A stretch of DNA of 16,132 nucleotides from Methanobrevibacter sp. (GCA_031289975.1 JAITOM010000077.1:1-16132), one strand, 5' to 3'; positions 1 through 6,769 are shown, numbered from the stretch's first letter. The notes: a model not told the origin generated them from the sequence alone. Numbers and translations are program-made.

Positions 1-84
1 GTCTTTTTACAACGTCCCTAATTTTTTGAAAAAAGTTTTTGAAATTTAAAACCAATTTTATCACAACATCAACCTTTTTATGGC

Positions 85-118
85 ATAATAAAAGACTTAA
101 CCATAATAGCTAAGTCTT
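85..118 (-). terminator. Probable intrinsic terminator ending the terminase/HNH transcript
   Basis: On the minus strand an 8-bp perfect stem (AAGACTTA with TAAGTCTT, positions 118-111 and 99-92) encloses an 11-nt loop and is followed by a T-rich stretch (TTATTAT). It lies just after the last minus-strand gene and would stop the late transcript. The stem is AT-rich and the T run is interrupted by A, so efficiency may be moderate. I see no gene in positions 1-131. Confidence 0.6.
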
Positions 119-131
119 ATATAGATATTAT

Positions 132-740
132 TTAAACTATCTCAAACACATAATCTCTCCATACTTTTATTTTTAATCTTTTTATTATTTGTTTTTTATT
201 TATTCTTTTACTATACTTCATAAGATTTCTAATTTTATTACAATCATCAAATAGTGTTCTGCTTGCTTTTTCAACACTCCTAAATATTTTTACCTCTCCG
301 CCTGGATAAGTTACTTTTAATTTATTTAAAGTTTGTGTGGGTAAAGAATAATCAACAACATCTAATGAACTTCTTTTTTCTTTATCTAAACTATGAAACT
401 TCCAATGTTCTTCTTTTGTTAGTAGTTCTAAATTATTTATATTATTATCTGTAACTATCTTAGAAGAATGATGTACATCTTTTTTTGAAAATTCATCATA
501 CGTTAATCCATGATTAATAAAACACCACGCTATTAATCTATGTATTGGTAACTTTCTAGCTTTTGCATTACCCGATGAAAAATATAAATATCCGTGTCTT
601 TGCTTAATTTTATGAAGATTTATTAATTTATAAGAACCGTCTTTATATTTTCTAAATCTAATACCATTTCCAAAATTACTGACTAATAATAGACCATAAC
701 AACCCTCATATCCAACAACTTCTTTCCATTTTTCAATCAT
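132..740 (-). CDS. NUMOD4-HNH homing endonuclease
   Basis: Free-standing HNH endonuclease of 202 aa, predicted to cut DNA at an intron- or gene-free allele and spread itself by repair. Residues 3-50 form a NUMOD4-type module (EKWKEVVGYEG, then a VSNFGN variant of the VSNLG motif). A HNH core follows: HRLIAWCF around residues 67-73, DVHH at 89-91, N100 and IxNLELLT, and H112/H116. Residues about 143-175 resemble a NUMOD1 DNA-binding helix region (YPGGEVKIFRSVEKASRTL). The ATG overlaps the 3' end of the terminase gene by 8 nt, and its ribosome binding site (AAAAGGAG, 9 nt upstream) lies inside that gene, so it is translated from the terminase mRNA. It is the last gene before a terminator. Function as an endonuclease is inferred from motifs; the target is unknown, but the adjacent terminase gene is the usual kind of target. 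Confidence 0.87.
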   Translation of the reverse strand: MIEKWKEVVGYEGCYGLLLVSNFGNGIRFRKYKDGSYKLINLHKIKQRHGYLYFSSGNAKARKLPIHRLIAWCFINHGLTYDEFSKKDVHHSSKIVTDNNINNLELLTKEEHWKFHSLDKEKRSSLDVVDYSLPTQTLNKLKVTYPGGEVKIFRSVEKASRTLFDDCNKIRNLMKYSKRINKKQIIKRLKIKVWRDYVFEIV

Positions 741-2496
741 CTATCTTAACTCCTTTTAGTATGTTTTTAAAATATGTTTCTGAATCTTTATTACTAATAA
801 AATAGCTTAATGCTTGTTGTAACGCAGAAACTGCATCAATTTTCTCAACAGCTTTTTCTTTATTTAAAAACCATGAATTATTTGCATCTATCTTATTAAC
901 AACATTTCTTAGACAAAATTGAAGTGTTTTAGAATCTGAAACTAATTTACCACCTTGTATAAATCCTTTCATAGCTTTTAAAACAGGACTAGTAAATTTT
1001 GGCATTTGTCTTAATCCAACAACAACTTTACCATATGTATTTTCAAATAAACTTTTTATTTTTTCAGCACCCCAAATATCTACAACTACATTAACAACAA
1101 ATAAATTATTATCTATAATATACTTATTAACAACATCAAAAACTAAATCTGAATCTATAATTGGAGTAGGTAAAAGTATTAAGTCACCTGATTCTACTAA
1201 CTCTCTATAAATATCTTTAAATCTTCCAGATTTTCTTTCCATTGTTGTTTCTGGTAAAAAATTAAAAAACTTAGAATAGAAATGTCCTGCATTATCAGTT
1301 TGCATAATACAAACACTTGTTAAATCGTTTGATGAAGAAAAATCTATTCCAACAACACATTTAGCATCCATTGATTTAATTAGTTCATTGGCCGTTTCTT
1401 TTGTAATTTTAACTTTTTCAATATCCTGTGTATCAAATAGTCTATTATATGCGTCTTGTGCAAAATTAAATATCTTTGTAACATATTCTGTAAGTTTTCC
1501 AGTTTGACCTTTTAACTCATTTAACTTATTTCTAATAACTTCTCTTTCAACAATTGTATCAAGACAAGGATTGCTCTTTGACCAACAATTTTCATCCTTA
1601 ATATCGTCTAATGAATCAATTGAGTAAATTATAGGAAAAATAGAATCTGTTTGAATTTCTTCATCTAGTATTTGTCTCCAATACGTTAAATAGTTATCAA
1701 AAAGTCCTCCACGTTCTGTACCAAATGTAGAAATAATAATATTTGACCAAAGAGCTGGTTGTTTTTGTTGACTCCCTTGATTAAGAACCTCAACAAGGTC
1801 TTCTTTCATCCCATGGAATTCATCAATTATATTACAAAGAGTATTTAAACCATCAATTCTTTCATAAACAGCAGCCTTGATATCAGTTAATGTATTTGTT
1901 AAATCATTCATCATTCCAAAACGAGAACCATGAATATATCCTTTCTCATAAAGATAATTTAGAGTAGAACCTTTAAACTTCATCTGAGCTTTTAAACCCC
2001 GCATAGTAAAATGAGCTTGTGCAAGAGATGGCGCTACAATAACCGTATCTGCAGCATTTTGAAATGATAAATTGCTCTGAACTGTTGCAAATCTTATAGC
2101 ATTTCCAGTCTTATTATTTCCTCTGCCCACAATGAGTTGAAGTTCATGAATAACTCGCCAATCTGTTTTCTTATCATAAAATCCATAAAACATTTCAAAC
2201 CAAAATTTCTCATTAGGTAAAGGTTCTACTCTTTTTGATATACCATTAACTAATGGACAATTATCATAGATAAAGTCAAGGACTATATCAACCCTATCTT
2301 GTCTAAAATTATAAGAGTCCCAATAATGTCTAATTCTTTTAATAGCTTTTTGTGCATCAACTCCAAATACATGATTATGTTTCTTCATATGTTCTAAATA
2401 TTCTTTTAAATACTTCATATTAATATCTTTATATTCTTCATACCAAAAATGAGGACTAGAAGCTTCCCCATTTGGTTCAATCTTATAATTACTCAA
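733..2496 (-). CDS. terL: Terminase large subunit (DNA packaging ATPase and nuclease)
   Basis: Packages phage DNA into proheads and cuts the concatemer. The 587-aa length and layout fit the HK97-type Terminase_1 family. The N-terminal ATPase has a Walker A-like loop GRGNNKT at residues 124-130 and a Walker B IIDE at 223-226 followed by the usual His (EFHG). The C-terminal RNase H-like nuclease shows the expected acidic residues: D385 in VVGIDFSSSNDLTS, D473 in VVVDIWG and D554 in EKIDAVSAL. The start is TTG at 2496, chosen because an AGGAGG site lies 8 nt upstream and the preceding 105-aa gene overlaps it by 8 nt, implying translational coupling. No in-frame ATG has a comparable site. It lies at the far end of the late cluster, after holin, instead of directly before portal. 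Confident call. Confidence 0.95.
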   Translation of the reverse strand: MSNYKIEPNGEASSPHFWYEEYKDINMKYLKEYLEHMKKHNHVFGVDAQKAIKRIRHYWDSYNFRQDRVDIVLDFIYDNCPLVNGISKRVEPLPNEKFWFEMFYGFYDKKTDWRVIHELQLIVGRGNNKTGNAIRFATVQSNLSFQNAADTVIVAPSLAQAHFTMRGLKAQMKFKGSTLNYLYEKGYIHGSRFGMMNDLTNTLTDIKAAVYERIDGLNTLCNIIDEFHGMKEDLVEVLNQGSQQKQPALWSNIIISTFGTERGGLFDNYLTYWRQILDEEIQTDSIFPIIYSIDSLDDIKDENCWSKSNPCLDTIVEREVIRNKLNELKGQTGKLTEYVTKIFNFAQDAYNRLFDTQDIEKVKITKETANELIKSMDAKCVVGIDFSSSNDLTSVCIMQTDNAGHFYSKFFNFLPETTMERKSGRFKDIYRELVESGDLILLPTPIIDSDLVFDVVNKYIIDNNLFVVNVVVDIWGAEKIKSLFENTYGKVVVGLRQMPKFTSPVLKAMKGFIQGGKLVSDSKTLQFCLRNVVNKIDANNSWFLNKEKAVEKIDAVSALQQALSYFISNKDSETYFKNILKGVKIDD

Positions 2497-2806
2497 TCAG
2501 TCTTCCTCCTCGAATTTCTCCGTCTCTTAACCTTGAATAAGATTCTTTTTTATTAATTAAATCTCTCATAAATGTTGCATAGTCAATAATCTTATTTAAA
2601 TCACTTGTTGCTTGATTCTTTTTATCAAATCTTTGTGAGTATTTCAATAAATTAAATTTAATTGCACCAATAAATTCTTCATTGGATAAAAGTTCTTCAA
2701 ATAGTTCTAAACTCTGTTTACCATTCTTAGTTCTATAATGTTTTCCAGCACTCGGATTAAACTCTTTTTGATTCTCTTGAAAATCACTATACTTAAATTC
2801 ATTCAT
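2489..2806 (-). CDS. Small DUF3310-like protein preceding the large terminase
   Basis: Encodes 105 aa with a good ribosome binding site (AAAGGAG). Residues 17-85 resemble the DUF3310 pattern common in phages of Gram-positive bacteria: GKHYRTKNGKQSLELFEELL, then a helix with F-x-G-A-I-K-F-N-L-L-K-Y at about 45-56, R/K-rich turn (RFDKKN) and DLNKIIDYATFMRDLI at 69-84. No catalytic motif is evident. Its stop overlaps the TTG start of the large terminase by 8 nt, so the two are coupled. That position would suit a small terminase subunit, but the sequence lacks an obvious N-terminal helix-turn-helix, so I do not call it one. The family resemblance is from memory of the pattern and moderate in strength. 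Confidence 0.6.
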   Translation of the reverse strand: MNEFKYSDFQENQKEFNPSAGKHYRTKNGKQSLELFEELLSNEEFIGAIKFNLLKYSQRFDKKNQATSDLNKIIDYATFMRDLINKKESYSRLRDGEIRGGRLIE

Positions 2807-2813
2807 ATTTTTT

Positions 2814-2848
2814 CTCCTTTATAATAGCTCTGACGTTAGTCGCAATAA
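2814..2848 (-). repeat. Leader motif, copy 1 (shared with 5061-5095)
   Basis: Upstream of the 105-aa gene the minus strand carries CTAACGTCAGAGCT followed by an A/T-rich run and the ribosome binding site. A close match (CTAACGCAAGAGCT, same spacing to the ribosome binding site) precedes the 319-aa fibre gene at 5061-5095. The alignment extends for about 34 positions with few differences. No promoter or protein explains it. It may be a duplicated leader or a scar of an endonuclease insertion. Confidence 0.5.
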
Positions 2849-2850
2849 AC

Positions 2851-3342
2851 TCATATATCTGGTGCAAATTCTCCAAAAAAATCTTCATTTGCTTTCTTTT
2901 TAGCAGCAATAGCTTCTTCTTTTGTTGTAAAAGTTCCTAACCAAAACCATTTATTATTTTTCTTTATTTTTGCGCCCCAATTAAATCCATTTTTAACAAC
3001 ACCAGGATATCCTGTTTTATTATTCTTTTGTATCTTACGATTTCTCATATTTTCAGCATGAGTGCAATGTCTTAAATTATCTCTTCTATTATCTAATAAA
3101 TTATGATTAATATGGTCTATAGAAGTTTTTTCTTTATTAACACTTTTACCTAAAGTTATTTGGTGTAAAAATCTATATTTTCCAATATAAGCATAACCAT
3201 ATTTGTTAATGTGAATTTTGGAATCTTTAATAATATCAAAGATATCATTATCTATCAATATATCTTTTTTATTAGAAAATCGTATAATTGTAAAGTCATC
3301 TTTTGTATCAATATGGTATAACCCAACTTTTTTTGTAAACAT
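2851..3342 (-). CDS. HNH-AP2 homing endonuclease with its own promoter
   Basis: Free-standing endonuclease of 163 aa. The HNH core is at residues 58-92: FLHQI, then SIDHINHNLLDNRRDNLRHCT with D76, H77 and N89. An AP2-type DNA-binding domain follows at about 110-157 (GYPGVVKNGFNWGAKIKKNNKWFWLGTFTTKEEAIAAKKKAN). Unlike the other two HNH-AP2 genes here it has a strong promoter directly upstream (3368-3396), an excellent ribosome binding site (GAAAGGAGATTAC) and a terminator separating it from holin, so it is an independent transcription unit. Its C-terminus is FFGEFAPDI, without the YYRR ending of its relatives. The plus-strand RNA candidate starting beside it carries a 12-nt complement to its ribosome binding site and may repress it. 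Confidence 0.9.
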   Translation of the reverse strand: MFTKKVGLYHIDTKDDFTIIRFSNKKDILIDNDIFDIIKDSKIHINKYGYAYIGKYRFLHQITLGKSVNKEKTSIDHINHNLLDNRRDNLRHCTHAENMRNRKIQKNNKTGYPGVVKNGFNWGAKIKKNNKWFWLGTFTTKEEAIAAKKKANEDFFGEFAPDI

Positions 3343-3367
3343 TTTAGTAATCTCCTTTCATATATTA

Positions 3368-3396
3368 ATTATAACATTTTACACAAACTTTGTCAA
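3368..3396 (-). promoter_or_regulatory. Strong sigma-A promoter for the HNH-AP2 gene
   Basis: Minus strand: perfect -35 TTGACA (3391-3396), 17-nt spacer, perfect -10 TATAAT (3368-3373) preceded by TGT (extended -10). Transcription would begin about 25 nt upstream of the endonuclease start codon. Confidence 0.85.
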
Positions 3397-3408
3397 TTAT
3401 GTTATAAT
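3378..3408 (+). promoter_or_regulatory. Plus-strand promoter opposing the phage transcription direction
   Basis: Extended -10 TGTTATAAT (TATAAT at 3403-3408) with -35 candidates TTTACA (spacer 19) or TTACAC (spacer 18) at 3378-3384. The -35 is weaker than on the minus strand, but the extended -10 is perfect. It is the only credible plus-strand promoter I see, and a plus-strand terminator follows about 45 nt later. Confidence 0.6.
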
Positions 3409-3413
3409 ATTGT

Positions 3414-3483
3414 GTTAAAGGTGTTATCTCCTTTCATTTTTAACAAAAGATAGATTGGTATAAAAGCCAGTCTTTTTTTTTTT
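3414..3483 (+). ncRNA. Candidate small antisense RNA with an anti-Shine-Dalgarno segment
   Basis: The segment between the plus-strand promoter and the plus-strand terminator would give a transcript of about 70 nt. It has no open reading frame with a ribosome binding site. Positions 3426-3437 read ATCTCCTTTCAT, the exact complement of ATGAAAGGAGAT in the leader of the neighbouring endonuclease (3350-3361), so the RNA could pair with and mask that ribosome binding site in trans. The 3' end is a 7-bp hairpin and a run of T. It is the only supported plus-strand transcription unit here. The promoter and terminator are seen in sequence; the regulatory role is inferred. The segment could instead be an abandoned leader duplicate. 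Confidence 0.5.
3452..3483 (+). terminator. Plus-strand intrinsic terminator of the small RNA
   Basis: Stem AGATTGG (3452-3458) with CCAGTCT (3467-3473), one G-U pair, 8-nt loop, followed by at least ten T. It abuts the minus-strand holin terminator, so the two transcripts converge and end back to back. Confidence 0.8.
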
Positions 3484-3484
3484 A

Positions 3485-3513
3485 TGTAAAAAAATAACCT
3501 TGATTTCTCAAGG
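3485..3513 (-). terminator. Intrinsic terminator overlapping the holin stop codon
   Basis: Minus strand: stem CCTTGA with TCAAGG around a GAAA tetraloop (3498-3513), then TTATTTTTTT. The stem includes the TGA stop of the holin gene. Confidence 0.85.
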
Positions 3514-3756
3514 CACTTTCTTCTCTATCAATTGTTTAAAGGTTTCATTTAACCCAATAGAGGATAATCCACTTATAAGACCTACTAGAAATCCTTGATA
3601 GGTTACTCCAATTGTTAAAAGACCTACAGCAACTCCAAATACTCCTAATATCAAGGGTATAAACTTATTTGGCAATTTGGTAAAACTCTTTAAAATATAT
3701 CCAACTCCTAGAGCTCCTATAACTATTTGTGCTTGTATAAATGCATCTAAACTCAT
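3508..3756 (-). CDS. Phage holin
   Basis: Membrane protein of 82 aa that forms holes in the cytoplasmic membrane and releases the endolysin. Three hydrophobic segments are visible: about residues 9-23, 32-49 and 54-68, with the motif LPNKFIPLILGVFG between the first two and GLISGLSSIGLNETFKQLIEK at the end. This matches the small holins of Gram-positive phages (Hol44-type, holin superfamily V), including the conserved G-L-x-S-x-G-L-x-E near the C-terminus. The start has an AGGAGG site inside the end of the upstream gene and lies right after that gene's stop. It is about 10 kb from the endolysin, so holin and endolysin are not in one cassette. Confidence 0.85.
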   Translation of the reverse strand: MSLDAFIQAQIVIGALGVGYILKSFTKLPNKFIPLILGVFGVAVGLLTIGVTYQGFLVGLISGLSSIGLNETFKQLIEKKVP

Positions 3757-3757
3757 A

Positions 3758-4081
3758 TTACTTTCCTCCTAATTCAAAAACTATTGGTAACTCTTTTATT
3801 TGTTCAATTAATTTATCACCTAGTGAATTCCCATTTAACTCTTTATAACAATGATGAAACTTTATCAAGTCAGTATAAGCATATCTTGAAATCTTTCCTT
3901 CTTTTAAATGAGTGTGACATCGTTCAATCAAAATCTCTTTAACAATCATCAATAAAATCTCATCTGCAGCTTTATTTCTTTTCTTCACTTGATTAAATTC
4001 TTTTGTACTCTTCCTTAATAAATAGTAGAAAGCACTTATAACAATACTAGTAACAAGTGCTTCAACAAGTCCAAAACCCAT
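3758..4081 (-). CDS. Small membrane-anchored phage protein next to holin
   Basis: Encodes 107 aa with an N-terminal membrane segment (about residues 4-22), then a basic helix (RKSTKEFNQVKKRNKAADE). A soluble C-terminal half ends in the pattern YKELNGNSLGDKLIEQIKELPIV. This last block (tyrosine, then L-x-G-N-x-x-x-x-x-L, then x-LP) recurs in small proteins encoded beside holins in phages of low-GC Gram-positives. Function is not known to me; an accessory lysis role is only suggested by position. An AGGAGG site precedes the ATG, 2 nt separate its start region from the upstream fibre gene end, and its stop sits between the holin gene's ribosome binding site and start. Confidence 0.7.
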   Translation of the reverse strand: MGFGLVEALVTSIVISAFYYLLRKSTKEFNQVKKRNKAADEILLMIVKEILIERCHTHLKEGKISRYAYTDLIKFHHCYKELNGNSLGDKLIEQIKELPIVFELGGK

Positions 4082-4092
4082 AATTATTCCTC

Positions 4093-5052
4093 CTAATTTA
4101 ATTTTAAAACTCCATTAGCTAAAATAACATCATTCTGTCCCCAACTATAGTTATTTTCTACAATAATTCCAATAGTGTTATTATAATAAATTAGATATGC
4201 AATACCTGTAACAGTTGTAAATGTATCATCCATAAAAGTTGTAACCCCTATAATTCTCTCAGTTGGAGCAGTTCCACTAAAAACATTTGTTATCAGTGGA
4301 TATGGTGTATTAGCAACTAATGATATTGTTCCTCCAGAAGAATTAACAAATGCAACATTACTATCAGTTGCACCAGTAGCAGTACCAGTAAATCGTATAT
4401 AATCTCGATATAAAATTAATCTATTATAAATAATATTAGCAGTTGTAGATAAAACACCTGAACTATCTATCAATTCTATTCCAGCAGCTAATGCATGCGC
4501 TGTACTACTCGATATCAAAGATTCTACCACTTGTATATTATGATTTGTTCCACTTATATCTGGGCTTTGAACTGATGATTGTAAATTACCAATTGGAGAT
4601 AAAATTTTATAAATCTTTATTAAATCGACTGTTGGTAAAATTGTACCAATTGTTTGTGAACTAGAATATCTAGCAAAAAAATAAGATTGACTACTAGGAT
4701 TAATATATGTAGTAGTATTTGTAGTAGAACTATATGTACCAGTTAGAAGTGCAGTAATACCCATCGTTTGTGAGTTTACTTCATAAATAAAGGCTGTTGT
4801 TGTTGTATTTCCAGGTAATCTTAATGTAGTTTGATTTGTACTACCAGATGTATCTGCAAATATTAAACCTGTATCACAAATAGCATCATTACTCAAAGTT
4901 ATAGAACCATCCGTAGTATTAACAGTTTGCGTTATTCCTGGACTTGATGTAATATCTATTGAATTAATATTATCAATTAACTTATCTAAGTCAGCCTCAT
5001 AAACTATCTTTCCACTCTCCCAAGCGGTCTTTAAATCATCTTTCCATGTCAT
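4093..5052 (-). CDS. Fibre-like virion protein with an N-terminal anchor shared with the 368-aa neighbour
   Basis: A 319-aa protein rich in Thr, Ser, Asn and Ile, typical of beta-structured tail or fibre proteins. The first 30 residues (MTWKDDLKTAWESGKIVYEADLDKLIDNI) parallel those of the next gene upstream (W-K-x-D-L, A, G-x-I, ADL, L-[IV]-[DN]), so both probably attach at the same kind of virion site and differ in their outer parts. No enzymatic motif is evident. The C-terminal part (GTAPTERIIGVTTFMDDTF and onwards) looks like a beta-rich head domain. The gene has its own long leader with a hairpin array and an extended -10 element. I infer a host-binding or decoration role from composition and the shared anchor. 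The fold is not recognised. Confidence 0.65.
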   Translation of the reverse strand: MTWKDDLKTAWESGKIVYEADLDKLIDNINSIDITSSPGITQTVNTTDGSITLSNDAICDTGLIFADTSGSTNQTTLRLPGNTTTTAFIYEVNSQTMGITALLTGTYSSTTNTTTYINPSSQSYFFARYSSSQTIGTILPTVDLIKIYKILSPIGNLQSSVQSPDISGTNHNIQVVESLISSSTAHALAAGIELIDSSGVLSTTANIIYNRLILYRDYIRFTGTATGATDSNVAFVNSSGGTISLVANTPYPLITNVFSGTAPTERIIGVTTFMDDTFTTVTGIAYLIYYNNTIGIIVENNYSWGQNDVILANGVLKLN

Positions 5053-5060
5053 AAATATTC

Positions 5061-5095
5061 CTCCTATATAAAAGCTCTTGCGTTAGCAGCTAAAA
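5061..5095 (-). repeat. Leader motif, copy 2 (shared with 2814-2848)
   Basis: Minus-strand GCTAACGCAAGAGCT followed by an A/T-rich run and AGGAGG, matching the leader of the 105-aa gene over about 34 positions. It sits between a T9 run and the fibre gene's ribosome binding site. Confidence 0.5.
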
Positions 5096-5101
5096 ATTGA
5101 C

Positions 5102-5190
5102 AAAAAAAAAGCGACGAATCCTTATACTAATCATCTCACGACGAAAGTTTATACTAATCGTTTCACAACGAAAGTTTATAGGAATCATCT
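5102..5190 (-). repeat. Tandem hairpin array in the fibre gene leader
   Basis: Two adjacent 26- to 27-bp units (5148-5174 and 5122-5147) plus partial units on both sides (5175-5190 and 5111-5121). On the minus strand each full unit folds into a 5-bp hairpin with a GTGA (GNRA-type) loop: TCGTT/AACGA in the first and TCGTC/GATGA in the second. Stem changes between units preserve pairing, which suggests selection on RNA structure. The last partial unit (TTCGTCGC) is followed by nine T, and the 3' arm of the second hairpin (GATGA) can also pair with this TCGTC, giving an alternative, terminator-like fold. This fills the 162-bp gap between the two fibre genes together with a promoter. Confidence 0.7.
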
Positions 5191-5196
5191 ATCTTT

Positions 5197-5205
5197 ATTA
5201 TATCA
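5197..5205 (-). promoter_or_regulatory. Extended -10 promoter for the 319-aa fibre gene leader
   Basis: Minus-strand TGATATAATAAAG: a perfect -10 (5197-5202) with TGn. No good -35 is found at 17 nt upstream, so it would rely on the extended -10. The downstream AAAG resembles the other late promoters here. It would transcribe the hairpin array as part of a leader of about 140 nt. Confidence 0.5.
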
Positions 5206-5214
5206 TATCCTTTC

Positions 5215-6321
5215 TTATTTTGGCGCAAACTTCACTTTACCATTAAATACTGCAGTTGAAACAGCTCCACCCATTCCAAAAGTGACTTCAAATTCTAATT
5301 TAAAAACTCCATCATGCTCTGCATAAATATCATAAGGTTTATTATCTCCTAACTCCTTATATTTATAAAGAACTAGTTTTGTTGGTATATTCATATAAAT
5401 TAGTTTACTATTACTACTTGTATTATTATTAATAAACTTACTTGTTAAACCTCTAACCTCAACTACTGAACCAATTGTTTGTCCTGCTGGTTGGTGTATT
5501 AGAGTATTATTATTAATATCAGAAATATTACTAGTACCTATAAATTGAGAGAAATCTATACCAAGCCAAGAATTTAAATCTTCAGGAATTGTATACCATG
5601 ACTGATTAAGAGCCCTTAACCATTGTTTTCTACCTGAAATTGGTGTTCCTGTACCATCTCTATTCATTGCTGTTGATAAAGTCCATCTATTAACAGAACC
5701 AAAACCGCTTGTCTGAGAGATTGAACCACGTCGTCTATTCTTAGTCATAAATCCTAAGTGTAGTCCAGTTAAATCATAATCCTCATAATTCTTCAAACGA
5801 ATAAACATTGCATTATCGCCAGAAGATGTTTGGAGACCAATACCACCCTTATTAATAGGATGAACTTCTAAGTTCGATGCAAATGGTTGACTAGGAGTCA
5901 TTCTCTTAAATTGGATTCCATCAGACCCTTGAATTAATTGAATAATTAAAACGGGACTAGGCGCAGGAGAACCAACTGTTGCTGACGGTCCTATTTGATA
6001 CCAACAAGTACTTAAATCATCATCTGTTATTGGACTACCAAAGAGTGTTACATCAGAACCACTTTGATAATTACCAGCTGTTTGTGATACAATAGTTTGG
6101 TCAGAAACATTAACAACTTGTAAATAATATTGTGTTGCATCTCCACCAATTGTATAAACAAAGTTTGTAGCATTTACTGGTAGAACTAATTGTCCCCAAG
6201 TAGAAACTACTCCACCAGTCTTTTGACTCATAGGTACTGCATTAACCAAAGTATTTAAATCAGCGGCATGTAATATGCTCCCTTGTGTGAATTTTGCGTT
6301 TAGATCACTCTTCCAGCTCAT
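5215..6321 (-). CDS. Fibre or receptor-binding-like virion protein
   Basis: A 368-aa protein starting MSWKSDLNAKFTQGS, an N-terminal block (about residues 1-30) shared with the 319-aa gene downstream. The middle and C-terminal parts contain motifs such as ENYEDYDLTGLHLGFM-like, RRRGSISQTSGFGSVNR, GRKQWLRALNQSWYTIPEDL and YKELGDNKPYDIYAEHDGVFKLE. These read as a folded beta-rich virion protein, not a low-complexity repeat. I do not recognise a named family with certainty. The start is ATG at 6321 with an AGGAGG site that is itself encoded by the last codons of the upstream HNH-AP2 gene, which overlaps it by 4 nt (ATGA). In a typical siphovirus the tape-measure gene would follow the major tail gene here; instead this gene does. 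Confidence 0.68.
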   Translation of the reverse strand: MSWKSDLNAKFTQGSILHAADLNTLVNAVPMSQKTGGVVSTWGQLVLPVNATNFVYTIGGDATQYYLQVVNVSDQTIVSQTAGNYQSGSDVTLFGSPITDDDLSTCWYQIGPSATVGSPAPSPVLIIQLIQGSDGIQFKRMTPSQPFASNLEVHPINKGGIGLQTSSGDNAMFIRLKNYEDYDLTGLHLGFMTKNRRRGSISQTSGFGSVNRWTLSTAMNRDGTGTPISGRKQWLRALNQSWYTIPEDLNSWLGIDFSQFIGTSNISDINNNTLIHQPAGQTIGSVVEVRGLTSKFINNNTSSNSKLIYMNIPTKLVLYKYKELGDNKPYDIYAEHDGVFKLEFEVTFGMGGAVSTAVFNGKVKFAPK

Positions 6322-6755
6322 GTATTCTTCCTCCTATAATAACTAAAGTCACCAAAATATTTAAGTGTTGCGTCTTTATAAGCTTCTTTTGCTTCAACTT
6401 CACTAGAGTATTGTCCAATATAAATTCTTTTGTTATTAATTTGTATATTAACTCTAAATTTTTTACGTTGTTTACAATAACTATAGCCTTTTCTTTTTGT
6501 ATTTCTACAGTTTTGTGAATGGGTTGTTATTCTTAAATTACTTCTTTGATTATTTAATGAGTTTCCATCTTTATGTTCTGCAATTCTTTTATCACCTTTT
6601 TCTAAACCAAGTATTAATCTGGCTAATGTTTTATTATATCTAGTAACAGTATAATAGTCATGTCCATTTTTAGTAACAGAACATCTTCCATCTATTAATC
6701 TATAAACATCATCATCAAGCAAAACATCACCATTTTTATGTTTTATAATTTTCAT
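6318..6755 (-). CDS. HNH-AP2 homing endonuclease between the major tail and fibre genes
   Basis: Free-standing endonuclease of 145 aa. The HNH-like core spans about residues 42-80 (LARLILGLEKG, then AEHKDGNSLNNQRSNLRITT with H61, N65 and N73); the first His of the usual HR-L-I motif is Ala. An AP2-type domain follows at 92-137 (YCKQRKKFRVNIQINNKRIYIGQYSSEVEAKEAYKDATLKYFGDFS). The C-terminus is SYYRRKNT, encoded by codons that form the AGGAGG site of the downstream fibre gene, with an ATGA overlap. The N-terminus MKIIKHKNG is nearly identical to the vestige before the portal gene. It lies just downstream of the tail-gene terminator, so it is probably expressed by read-through. The target is unknown. 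Confidence 0.88.
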   Translation of the reverse strand: MKIIKHKNGDVLLDDDVYRLIDGRCSVTKNGHDYYTVTRYNKTLARLILGLEKGDKRIAEHKDGNSLNNQRSNLRITTHSQNCRNTKRKGYSYCKQRKKFRVNIQINNKRIYIGQYSSEVEAKEAYKDATLKYFGDFSYYRRKNT

Positions 6756-6769
6756 ATAATCTCTCCTTT

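Larger units (their letters stand above)
3368..3408. repeat. 10-bp inverted repeat spanning two divergent -10 elements
   Basis: ATTATAACAT at 3368-3377 and ATGTTATAAT at 3399-3408 are exact reverse complements. Each arm contains an extended -10 box, one per strand, so the two promoters are mirror images with overlapping -35 regions. The palindrome could also be an operator. Confidence 0.75.

Noticed and set aside
1..131. Phage attachment site or cohesive end at the left edge
   Set aside because: Only an AT-rich stretch and a terminator are visible; no repeat, integrase gene or host gene fragment supports it.
5111..5190. CRISPR-like repeat array
   Set aside because: The units are contiguous without unique spacers, and no cas genes are nearby. 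RNA hairpins with compensating changes explain it better.
6294..6518. Plus-strand open frame of 74 codons, and similar plus-strand frames at 7627-7869, 8791-9114, 11481-12077 and 15015-15588
   Set aside because: They lie antisense to well-supported genes, lack ribosome binding sites and have biased compositions explained by the genes opposite them (for example Ser-rich opposite the Glu-rich protease tail).
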